NCBI GenBank assembly: GCA_016722635.1 | Contig: JADKIX010000010.1 | Location: 1-64,000, forward strand | Source: Rhodospirillaceae bacterium | GTDB taxonomy: Bacteria > Pseudomonadota > Alphaproteobacteria > JAEUKQ01 | Reading direction: 5' to 3' | Length of the DNA: 64,000 bases | Position numbers and translations under genes: made by a program | Notes under the pieces: model-generated | The model's input: only the letters and a program-made list of their open reading frames with translations | Told to the model about the DNA's origin: nothing | Databases searched by the model: none | In this document: positions 18,617-26,531 of the stretch, one piece after another | Layout of the letters: the number at the start of each line of letters is the position of its first letter | Position numbering within the stretch: position 1 is the stretch's first letter

Positions 18617-20017
18617 GTGAAAGCTCTGAACCCTGTCATTATATCTGGAAAGGAAGTTCTTCCTCTGATTGAGGGAGGGAAGGGTATTTCCGTATCAAAT
18701 GGAGAAAGTTCAGGGGCATGGGCAGCCTCGGGAGGGGTTGGGACATTTTCCGGGGTCAATGCTGATTCCTATGATGAAAAAGGCCAATTAATACCCCAGA
18801 TATATCACGGCAAAACCCGGCGGGAACGCCACGAAGAATTGATTGGTTTTGCGATCAAAGGCGGGATCCAACAGGCACGTGTGGCCCATGAAATGGGAGG
18901 TGGCAACGGTCGAATCCATATGAATGTTTTGTGGGAAATGGCTGCTGCTGAAAAAATATTACATGGGGTATTGGACGGCGCTAAGGGGTTGATCCATGGG
19001 GTGACCTGCGGGGCTGGCATGCCCTATAAAATTGCAGAAATTTGCTCGGGCTATGGGGTTTATTATTATCCTATTATCTCTTCAGCCCGGGCCTTTCGTG
19101 CCTTATGGAAACGCGCCTATCACAAGTTTCGCGATAAATTGGGGGCGGTTGTTTATGAAGACCCTTGGCTTGCAGGCGGCCATAACGGCCTTTCCAATAA
19201 TGAAGATCCCTTAAAACCCCAAGACCCTTACCCGCGGGTGGTAGAGTTGCGCCGTTTAATGCGGGAAGAATGCGGGTTGGGGGATACGGTCATTGTGATG
19301 GCCGGGGGGGTTTGGTGCTTACGGGAGTGGGGAAAATGGATTGATAATCCTGATCTGGGTCCGATTGCCTTCCAGTTTGGTACAAGGCCGTTATTAACCG
19401 TTGAAAGTCCTATTTCTGAAGCTTGGAAACACAGGTTATTACATTTGAAAAAAGGCGATATTTTCCTCAATAGATTTAGCCCAACGGGATTTTATTCCTC
19501 AGCGGTGATCAACCCGTTCTTGGAGGATTTGCAAGCAAGATCAGAAAGGCAGATTGCCTATAGCTTAGATCCGGTTGGGGAACATCAAACAGCTTTTGCG
19601 ATTGGTGTGCGCGGCAGGATCGTTTATGTAACGGGTCCCGACAAAAAACGTGCGGAAGCCTGGATCAGCGAAGGACATGCGGAAGTGCTGCGTACGCCAG
19701 ATTCAACACTTGTTTTTGTAACGCCAGCCAAAGCTAATGAAATTCGGACGGATCAAATCAATTGTATGGGATGTCTAAGTGCCTGTGCCTTTTCCAACTG
19801 GGCACAGAATGAGGAAGGAACTACGGGTAAAAAAGCCGATCCGCGTTCTTTTTGTATCCAAAAAACCTTACAAGAGATCAGCCATTCAAACGATATTGAA
19901 AACCAGCTTATGTTTGCAGGGCATAATGCTTACCGCTTTGCTGGCGACCCTTTTTATAAAAATGGATTTATCCCAACAGTCAAACAATTGGTGGAACGTC
20001 TTTTAACAGGGGAATAA
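18617..20017 (+). CDS. Nitronate monooxygenase-like flavoprotein with C-terminal cysteine cluster
   Basis: This 466-residue protein starts at GTG 18617. It resembles the nitronate monooxygenase/2-nitropropane dioxygenase group of FMN TIM-barrel enzymes: a Gly-rich N-terminus (GAWAASGGVGTFSGVNADSY), HGVTCGAGMPYKIAE, YEDPWLAGGHNGLSNNEDPL and IAFQFGTRPLLT near the FMN phosphate site. It is longer than ordinary members (about 320-380), with a C-terminal part containing CMGCLSACAFSNW (CxxCxxxC) that may bind metal or a cluster. The substrate cannot be inferred. The next gene starts one base after its stop, so the two probably work together. Confidence 0.8.
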   Translation: MKALNPVIISGKEVLPLIEGGKGISVSNGESSGAWAASGGVGTFSGVNADSYDEKGQLIPQIYHGKTRRERHEELIGFAIKGGIQQARVAHEMGGGNGRIHMNVLWEMAAAEKILHGVLDGAKGLIHGVTCGAGMPYKIAEICSGYGVYYYPIISSARAFRALWKRAYHKFRDKLGAVVYEDPWLAGGHNGLSNNEDPLKPQDPYPRVVELRRLMREECGLGDTVIVMAGGVWCLREWGKWIDNPDLGPIAFQFGTRPLLTVESPISEAWKHRLLHLKKGDIFLNRFSPTGFYSSAVINPFLEDLQARSERQIAYSLDPVGEHQTAFAIGVRGRIVYVTGPDKKRAEAWISEGHAEVLRTPDSTLVFVTPAKANEIRTDQINCMGCLSACAFSNWAQNEEGTTGKKADPRSFCIQKTLQEISHSNDIENQLMFAGHNAYRFAGDPFYKNGFIPTVKQLVERLLTGE

Positions 20018-20018
20018 A

Positions 20019-20456
20019 ATGACCATTCAGAAAAATAAGCTGCCCGTGGAAGAACAAATCCCTGCGATATTACAATTGATCTTTGAAAAAATTAGTCAGC
20101 AATATCAAGAATTAAGCTGTTTTGCGGATAAAGCTGATGATTTAGGATTTAACGATCTGGCGGCTGTTTTGCGCTCCATGGCGGATAAGAAAAAAGAACA
20201 GTCCGGCTATTGTTTAACATTTTTATATCCCTGGCTGGCAGAGGACGATCAAGAATCATTGTCCCCTGAAGGCATCATCCGTAAAATTTTGGGGGCTTTA
20301 CAGTATCATGCAACGGGGAAAGAATTTTCCCACCAAATAGCCCACGCAGTGCCCTCGCAGGGCTTTGGCACCCTTAAAAGCTTCTTTGCCAATCTTGAGG
20401 CAACGGAACAATTTCACCGTCAGCGGTTACAAAAGGTGCTTGCTACCCTTAATTAG
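20019..20456 (+). CDS. Small helical protein, possibly ferritin-like
   Basis: The 145-residue product is predicted to be mostly alpha-helical, with repeated E/H-bearing helices (FEKISQQYQELSCFADKADD; YHATGKEFSHQIAHAV; FFANLEATEQFHRQRLQKVL). The arrangement resembles rubrerythrin or ferritin-like four-helix bundles, but complete ExxH metal sites cannot be confirmed by eye. The start is one base after the stop of the flavoprotein gene, so translation is probably coupled. The family is uncertain. Confidence 0.65.
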   Translation: MTIQKNKLPVEEQIPAILQLIFEKISQQYQELSCFADKADDLGFNDLAAVLRSMADKKKEQSGYCLTFLYPWLAEDDQESLSPEGIIRKILGALQYHATGKEFSHQIAHAVPSQGFGTLKSFFANLEATEQFHRQRLQKVLATLN

Positions 20457-20542
20457 TTTGCTGCTGGGCGTCTTTCCAAGTCAGAAGGCTTTTGGGGGCC
20501 TATAATAAGGATTAGACCTGGCAACCTTCCCTTATGGCACAA

Positions 20543-21955
20543 TTAGGAGTTTTGCCTAATTGACGATGATAATTCAAAAACCCCTTCTTTTATCCATTTT
20601 TTGACTTCGATAGTATCAAATCGTCCATTTAAACAAGTAGAAAACAATTTAACCCGGTTTTGTACTTCCTCTAAAGTAATAGGAGGAAAATTGTTTGTCC
20701 TGACTTCAAAATTAACTCTGCCACCTTTATCATTGTAGCGCAGATTCCTTTTTATCTTATTAATGAGAGACAGGTAGCATGCCCACCAATATTTAATAGA
20801 AAATAAATTTCGACCTTTAATTTTCTTAGCGATTTGTTCTAATACGTCCACTATTTTTTCACTGGCGAAAGTCCCATCCATGCTTGTCACATGGTCCTTC
20901 TTAATTTTATTAAGGAATTCTTGAATACTTTTATCTTCATGCGTTGGTTGTTGACCCAAAAAAATTGCTTCTATGATTTTTTTTGTTTCTTCAAGGGTGA
21001 CTGTTTTTAGACTTAAATTATTGGGTAAATGAGCATCATACTTTTCCGAAGAGATGGGGGAATAAGCAATAATTTCAGTTCCCAGTAAACTGGCTTCTAA
21101 AGCTGTTGTACAGCCATTATGAATCAAAACTTTACAAGCCTTAAGCCATGGTATCACATTCCCCTCTATCAAAACCGTCACATTCGGATAGGGTTTTACC
21201 AATTCTTGCCAAGGTTCAGGGTTTTCAGAAGGGTGTGGCCTTAAAATTATTTTACGATTTGGGAAATTTGCTGCTAAAAATACGAGCAACTTTTTAAAAT
21301 GGTCAAACATGGCATGGCGATGAACAGCCAGTTCTGGGTTATAAACTTCTCGCGCTTTCTCAAAGGCTGGCAATCCTTCTGAAGGATGGGGCAGCTGCGT
21401 AAAATTTTTAAGAAATCCGTTAACCATCGCAAAATTGCTGTTGATTAAAATGTAATCTCCGTATTGCCTCTTTAGGGAATTAACTTTTTTTTCAAAGAAA
21501 AATCCAAGTTCTTGACGTAATAAATCCCCTCTCGGATTTCCCGTAATATGAATAGGGGTATGGGTATAATTTGCTTGGTTAATGACAGAAGCATTGTCAC
21601 TACCCCAAGCAAAAATAGCTTCAAGCAGTGCCAGAGTATCAGAAGATATCCGGCGTTTCAAATATATCTCAGGAGAAAAATATACGAGTCCCTCTTCATC
21701 CCAACCTGCAACAGGGTTATGTAATTTTTTATTTAATTTATAAACTTTCGATCCATTGGAACGGAGTGCTTTACCTATGTATATTGCTGGGGGTAAAAGG
21801 ACGGTCTGTTTATTTATTTCATACTTACTGCCTATAAAGACTTTAAAACCTTTTTCTGCAGCGAAACAGGAAAGAAGTAGTTTAGCGTCAAACTCCCTAA
21901 CCTGGATTTCAACGGGAATCACTAAATTTTTGAGAACACGTTTCTTGAATAGCAT
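20543..21955 (-). CDS. Surface carbohydrate biosynthesis protein, copy 1
   Basis: This 470-residue protein matches the family annotated as surface carbohydrate biosynthesis protein, which has a glycosyl/glycerophosphotransferase-like fold. The signature N-terminus is LVIPVEIQVREFDAKLLLSC, then FAAEKGFKVFIGSKYEI, WDEEGLVYFSPEIYLKRR, HITGNPRGDLLR, KIILRPHPSENPEPWQEL and WLKACKVLIHNGCTTALEAS. The C-terminal 80 residues (NNFPPITLEEVQNRVKLFST) are shared with copy 2. No signal or membrane segment is seen. It is probably cytoplasmic and acts in polysaccharide or envelope assembly; the exact reaction is unknown. Confidence 0.8.
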   Translation of the reverse strand: MLFKKRVLKNLVIPVEIQVREFDAKLLLSCFAAEKGFKVFIGSKYEINKQTVLLPPAIYIGKALRSNGSKVYKLNKKLHNPVAGWDEEGLVYFSPEIYLKRRISSDTLALLEAIFAWGSDNASVINQANYTHTPIHITGNPRGDLLRQELGFFFEKKVNSLKRQYGDYILINSNFAMVNGFLKNFTQLPHPSEGLPAFEKAREVYNPELAVHRHAMFDHFKKLLVFLAANFPNRKIILRPHPSENPEPWQELVKPYPNVTVLIEGNVIPWLKACKVLIHNGCTTALEASLLGTEIIAYSPISSEKYDAHLPNNLSLKTVTLEETKKIIEAIFLGQQPTHEDKSIQEFLNKIKKDHVTSMDGTFASEKIVDVLEQIAKKIKGRNLFSIKYWWACYLSLINKIKRNLRYNDKGGRVNFEVRTNNFPPITLEEVQNRVKLFSTCLNGRFDTIEVKKWIKEGVFELSSSIRQNS

Positions 21956-22190
21956 TATAAAAATCCAATTTAACCCTAAAATATCGTTTTTGAAACAAGC
22001 GAAAAATTAATAAAGGCAGCCTATTTCAGTTCAAGGTACTAATTACCAGCTTATATTCAAATTAACTAAAAGAGGCAACTATTTATTATTTTTTTGATAT
22101 AGGGTGGGTTTTAAAAAATTTGGTCTAGTATCCCCTAATCTATGCCAGCCCCAAAATCTAAAACTAACCTCATAAAGACTCTCATGTGTC

Positions 22191-23576
22191 TTAGGATGAT
22201 AATTTAAAAACCCCTGGTTTAATCGAATCTTCCGCTTTGATATGATCAAATTTTCCATTTAAGCATTCTGAAAAAAGCCTGATTCTACGGTTCACTTCTT
22301 GAACTGATATTTCCGGAAAATTGGTTGCTCTAACTTTTCTATCTAAATCATCATCTTCTTCGCGATGTTTTTTATTTTGATTATTTCTAGTTTTTATAGC
22401 TCTAATTTTCGCCTTGATGTAGTTCCAAGATAGATGCCGTTTCTGAATATTTTTTGACAGAATTTCAAGCAATTCCACAATTTTCTCGCTGGCAAATCTG
22501 TTTTCTACATTCGCCATATGATCATTTCGAAATATAGCACGAAATTCCCTCACGCGAGGGTCAGAATTAGTTAATTTCTTTCCTTCCAGCAGCTGCACCG
22601 CTAGTGCCTCCAATTGACTGAAATTGGTCGCTTGCAGGCTTAGATTATTAGGAAGTTGGGCATCAAAGCCCTCAGAGGCAATGGGACAATAAGCAATGAT
22701 TTCAATTCCTAACATGCTTCCTTCCACAGCCGTCGTGCAACCATTATGGATTAAGAATTGGCAGGCTTTTAACCAGGGTAGCACATTACCGCTCCTGAGT
22801 ACGATTATATTGTGAAAAACATTAGCGATTTCTTGCCAAGGCGCGTGATTTTCAGAAGGGTGAGGACGTAAAATGATTTTACGCGTTGGAAATTGTTCGC
22901 CTAAAAATTTCAGTAGATCCTTAAAATGCTGAAATAACGCCTGTCGATGCTTGGCTAAATCTGGCTCATTAAGCCTACGCACTATATCATTCTTGATGGT
23001 TACCTCAGCTAGTGAATAAGAGTGGACAAACTGTCTCCTAACCTTATTAATCATAGCAAAATTACTATTAATTAAAATAAAATCGCCATATTGCCTTTTA
23101 AGCTCATCGGTCTCTTTTTCAAAAAAATGTGAAAATTCGGGCCGCAGCAAATCGCCGCGCGGATTGCCTGTTACGTAAATCGGAATTTTCTGATGATTGA
23201 CTGAATTGATTAAAGATGCATTATCTTGCCCCCAAGCAAACACCCCATCCAATAAGGCTAAGGTTTCAGGAACAATCCGGCGTTTTAAGTAAATTTCCGG
23301 CGAATAGTAAACCAAACCTTCTTCATCCCAAGCCACCACCGGGTTCAAAAATCTTTTGTTTAATTTATAGATAGAGGATGACCTGAGGGCTTTGCCAAGA
23401 TAAATCGCTGGCGGCAACAGATCAATAGACTTATGGATTTCGTATTTGTTGCCGATGAAAACGGTAAAACCTTTTTCTGCCGCGAAACAGGAAAGAAGCA
23501 ATTTAGCGTCAAATTCGCGTATTTGGATCTCAACGGGTACAATAAGGTTTTTTAACGAGGATTGAGAGAGTTTCAT
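22191..23576 (-). CDS. Surface carbohydrate biosynthesis protein, copy 2
   Basis: This is a close paralogue of the downstream gene. Roughly two thirds of residues look identical across the first 170 (NLIVPVEIQIREFDAKLLLS; FAWGQDNASLINS; VTGNPRGDLLRPEF), and the phosphate-binding-like RKIILRPHPSENHAPWQE and WLKACQFLIHNGCTTAVEGS are conserved. The open frame extends to 23672, but the start at 23576 (MKLSQSSLKNLIVPVEI) matches where copy 1 begins and has GGAAGG upstream; the extra 32 residues are therefore left out. Both copies end with homologous tails. A tandem duplication is the simplest origin. Confidence 0.8.
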   Translation of the reverse strand: MKLSQSSLKNLIVPVEIQIREFDAKLLLSCFAAEKGFTVFIGNKYEIHKSIDLLPPAIYLGKALRSSSIYKLNKRFLNPVVAWDEEGLVYYSPEIYLKRRIVPETLALLDGVFAWGQDNASLINSVNHQKIPIYVTGNPRGDLLRPEFSHFFEKETDELKRQYGDFILINSNFAMINKVRRQFVHSYSLAEVTIKNDIVRRLNEPDLAKHRQALFQHFKDLLKFLGEQFPTRKIILRPHPSENHAPWQEIANVFHNIIVLRSGNVLPWLKACQFLIHNGCTTAVEGSMLGIEIIAYCPIASEGFDAQLPNNLSLQATNFSQLEALAVQLLEGKKLTNSDPRVREFRAIFRNDHMANVENRFASEKIVELLEILSKNIQKRHLSWNYIKAKIRAIKTRNNQNKKHREEDDDLDRKVRATNFPEISVQEVNRRIRLFSECLNGKFDHIKAEDSIKPGVFKLSS

Positions 23577-23903
23577 TAAATCAAAGTACCTTCCATCCAC
23601 TGATAATAAAAAGATAATTTTTTTCCTTTTAAAATATAGGTCTTGTGTCTGTCGTAACAACTGGCGTTTCATATCATCAAAGCAGTAGGGCTGTCAATTC
23701 AAGTAAAGGTAGATGTTCAAGCTACCAGAAAAAGCCTTATTAGGCCTGAAAACAGAAAAACCGTGTCAATAAGGCTTCAGGGAATGAGGTGTGCAGGGGT
23801 TGGAATATTGATACCCCGTAGGTCAGGCGCTTGGCAGGAATCGATGATAGCTTGCATTGAAGCACTACTCACGCTTCTTCAAAAACCAGTAAAAAAGGCT
23901 TGG

Positions 23904-24296
23904 TTATTCCACGCTATCTTCTATTTTTTCCATATCGGCATCGCTCAACCCAAAATGATGACCAATTTCATGGATTAATACATGCCGGATCACTTCCGCT
24001 AACGTATGATGCGAATTTTGCCAATAGCGGGTAATCGGTAAACGGTATAGGAAAACCCGGTTCTGATCAGAAGGTGTTGAAAGATGGTTGCGGCTGGGCA
24101 AGGGCAGGCCGCGATATAAACCTAGAAGCTGGAACGGCGATTGCATACCAAAATGTTCCAGGGTAGAAGGGTCAGCAAAATCCTCAACAATAATCGCGAG
24201 CCCATTTAATTGCTGCCGAAACCGACGTGGTAGATAGGTTAGTGCTTCTTCCGCCAATTGATGGAAAACCTCGGGTGAGGGGGTGTTTTCTAACAA
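23904..24296 (-). CDS. Metallopeptidase-family protein (MMP-like zincin)
   Basis: The 130-residue protein carries the zincin motif HEIGHHFGLSD near its C-terminus (HExxHxxGxxD, giving two His and a final Asp for zinc). The N-terminal RRFRQQLNGLAIIVEDFADP and ELLGLYRG-like segment (FQLLGLYRGLPL) fit the small minimal metallopeptidase family (COG3824). No signal peptide is present. The substrate is unknown. It is divergent from the Bax-inhibitor-1 gene. Confidence 0.85.
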   Translation of the reverse strand: MLENTPSPEVFHQLAEEALTYLPRRFRQQLNGLAIIVEDFADPSTLEHFGMQSPFQLLGLYRGLPLPSRNHLSTPSDQNRVFLYRLPITRYWQNSHHTLAEVIRHVLIHEIGHHFGLSDADMEKIEDSVE

Positions 24297-24371
24297 TTTC
24301 TTTGCCTTTTTTTTAAATGGTTATCATAATTGTAAATGATGCTGACGAGGGAAGAAAAACATTGAACCCTC

Positions 24372-24399
24372 TTGATTATTGCAAAAAACCTCCCATAAT
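24372..24399 (+). promoter_or_regulatory. Possible promoter of the Bax-inhibitor-1 gene
   Basis: TTGATT (24372-24377) and CATAAT (24394-24399) are separated by 16 bases and lie about 55 bases ahead of ATG 24454. The match to a housekeeping sigma promoter is moderate and rests only on sequence. Confidence 0.35.
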
Positions 24400-24453
24400 T
24401 ATGGTATGGCAGTTATATAGTAACGATTCAACCGCGTTTAAAGGGATATTCAA

Positions 24454-25173
24454 ATGGCTTTACAACCAAATTTTAATAGGGGTAGTGTTGTCCGCTCAGC
24501 CCCAGCGGTGGATGAAGGGCTTCGTCAATATATGTTGGGTATTTATACCTATATGAGCTTGGGGGTGTTATTAACCGGGCTGGTTGCCTATTTTGTTGGT
24601 ACAAATAATTACCTGTTATATTCTATATTCAGCTCAAAAGCTTTGACATGGGTGGTGCTATTAGCTCCTGTGGGTGTGGCCCTGGCCATCGGATTCAGGC
24701 TTGAGACAATGAAAGCATCCACCGCCCAGCTCCTATTTTGGGTATATGCGGCGCTGATGGGATTATCCTTATCTACTATTTTTGCAGTTTATACCCAAGC
24801 GTCTATTGCGAAGGTGTTTTTCGTAACCGCTGCGATGTTTGGCGGGATGAGCTTATATGGATATACGACTAAGAAAAATCTAGCTGGCCTAGGCTCATTC
24901 CTAATTATGGGGGTTTGGGGATTGATTGTTGCCCTGGTCGTGAATATGTTCTTGCGCTCGAGCGGGTTGGATTTTCTGATTTCCATCGTCGGCGTTCTGA
25001 TATTCACGGGTCTAACTGCTTACGATACCCAAATTGCCAAGGCGGCCTACTCCGAAGCAGATGGCCTTGAGATGACGAAGAAAAAATCAATTATCTCGGC
25101 TTTAAATCTTTATTTGGATTTTATTAATATATTCATTTATATGCTGCGGTTTTTAGGGAACAGCAGGAACTAG
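24454..25173 (+). CDS. Bax inhibitor-1/YccA family membrane protein
   Basis: The 239-residue product has seven hydrophobic segments and the family pattern: an Arg/Asp-bearing N-terminus followed by QYMLGIYTYMSLGVLLTGLV, LLFWVYAALMGLSLSTIF, FFVTAAMFGGMSLYGYTTKK, and the late GVLIFTGLTAYDTQIAKAAY with the Asp of the conserved pair. It ends LNLYLDFINIFIYMLRFLG. Members are inner-membrane proteins linked to calcium leak and interaction with FtsH. It is a single-gene unit with a strong terminator just downstream. Confidence 0.93.
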   Translation: MALQPNFNRGSVVRSAPAVDEGLRQYMLGIYTYMSLGVLLTGLVAYFVGTNNYLLYSIFSSKALTWVVLLAPVGVALAIGFRLETMKASTAQLLFWVYAALMGLSLSTIFAVYTQASIAKVFFVTAAMFGGMSLYGYTTKKNLAGLGSFLIMGVWGLIVALVVNMFLRSSGLDFLISIVGVLIFTGLTAYDTQIAKAAYSEADGLEMTKKKSIISALNLYLDFINIFIYMLRFLGNSRN

Positions 25174-25200
25174 TTTTTGAAGATATGATTATAGCTGCTG

Positions 25201-25236
25201 AAAACACCCAACCTTTAAAAGTTGGGTGTTTTTTCT
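25201..25236 (+). terminator. Rho-independent terminator
   Basis: A perfect 12-base inverted repeat (AAAACACCCAAC and GTTGGGTGTTTT) with an 8-base loop and trailing T residues lies about 30 bases after the Bax-inhibitor-1 gene. Confidence 0.9.
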
Positions 25237-25367
25237 AGATTCTTGAGCAGGTTGATTGATAAAAGCAGTTTGGCAGTTATCCTAGATAAGCATGATAGGA
25301 CAGTTGGTCGTGTGACATAAAAAAACATTCTTATAAAAACATAATATTATTAGACACAAGGTGAGAT

Positions 25368-26483
25368 ATGCTAAAAAAATCACGTACCCTTATCGTCATG
25401 CTATCTGCCCAATTGGGGGCTTTTTTTGTGGCTCAGGCTGTTGCCCAGCAACCGCCCGGCCAAGAACGTCCGCCGATGCCGGTTGAGGCTGGCCAGGTAG
25501 AGGTTGGACAGGTTATTCTTTCCATCCCAGCCATTGGGTCTTTAAAATCCTCCGAATCGGTTACCATCAGCCCTGAAATTGCCGGACGGATATCGGAAAT
25601 AATAGGCAAAGAAGGACAACCCGTCAAAGCAGGTGAATTATTAGTTGCCTTAGATCCCTCTATTTATCAGGCGGAGCTTGCGCAGGCCCAAGCAAGCATT
25701 GCCTTAAGCAAGGCCAATTATCAACGGGCAAACGAACTTTTTGACAAACGTGTTGGCACTCAACAAGCGCGGGATGAAGCGCAAGCAAGATTCCTGGCGG
25801 ATGAAGCCAGTTTAGCGTCAGCGCAGGCGCGTCTTACGAAAACAAAAATATATGCTCCCTTTGATGGCGTTTTAGGATTAAGGCGTGCCAGCGTGGGCCA
25901 ATATGTGTCGCCAGGGGAAATCGTTTTTAATCTGGAAGCTATTGACCCCTTAAAAATTGATTTTCGGATACCTGAAATATATTTAAGCAAAATTAAGATC
26001 GGGCAACAGATTGCTACGAAATTGGATGCTTTACCGGGCAAACAATATACGGGGACATTATATGCGATCGACCCGTTGATTGATCAAAATGGCCGCAGTA
26101 TTTTAATCCGGGCTACTTTGCCCAATGATACTGGCGAATTAAGGCCGGGTTTATTTGCCCGGTTGAATTTGATTTACGAAACCAGGGATCAAGCGTTACT
26201 GGTTCCTGAGCAAGCTGTTTTCTTTATGGGCCAGCAAAAGTTTGTTTACCGGATTGTAGAGGGCAGGGCCACCCTATCCCCTGTCACAACCGGGGATAGG
26301 AATGTTGGTAAAGTTGAGATCGTGGAGGGGCTTTCGGCTGGCGAGCAGATCATAGTAGCAGGAATGATGAAGATTTTTAATGGCATGCCTGTGGCACCGT
26401 TACCTGCTTGCGGCCCTCCTAGCGGTCCGGGTGGTCCTCCTCCCGGTGGCCCATGTGGCTCCCCACCAGCAGCGCCTAAGTAA
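25368..26483 (+). CDS. RND efflux periplasmic adaptor subunit
   Basis: This is a membrane-fusion protein joining an inner-membrane RND pump to an outer-membrane channel. It has a signal peptide at residues 1-26, probably cleaved after AVA (no lipobox), then a barrel-sandwich/lipoyl half (SPEIAGRISEIIGKEGQPVK), a helical hairpin (LAQAQASIALSKANYQRANE), the second lipoyl half (YAPFDGVLGLRRASVGQYVS) and beta-barrel segments to about residue 345. The tail is an unusual Pro/Gly-rich stretch with two Cys (about 347-371). The pump gene follows 49 bases later in one operon. Confidence 0.92.
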   Translation: MLKKSRTLIVMLSAQLGAFFVAQAVAQQPPGQERPPMPVEAGQVEVGQVILSIPAIGSLKSSESVTISPEIAGRISEIIGKEGQPVKAGELLVALDPSIYQAELAQAQASIALSKANYQRANELFDKRVGTQQARDEAQARFLADEASLASAQARLTKTKIYAPFDGVLGLRRASVGQYVSPGEIVFNLEAIDPLKIDFRIPEIYLSKIKIGQQIATKLDALPGKQYTGTLYAIDPLIDQNGRSILIRATLPNDTGELRPGLFARLNLIYETRDQALLVPEQAVFFMGQQKFVYRIVEGRATLSPVTTGDRNVGKVEIVEGLSAGEQIIVAGMMKIFNGMPVAPLPACGPPSGPGGPPPGGPCGSPPAAPK

Positions 26484-26531
26484 GGAAATGCTTCCGTAAA
26501 CGTTTATTTTGAAGAGTTTTAGGGAATCGTA

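Noticed and set aside
24789..25007. Minus-strand frame inside the Bax-inhibitor-1 gene
   Set aside because: Antisense to membrane helices of a clear family member.
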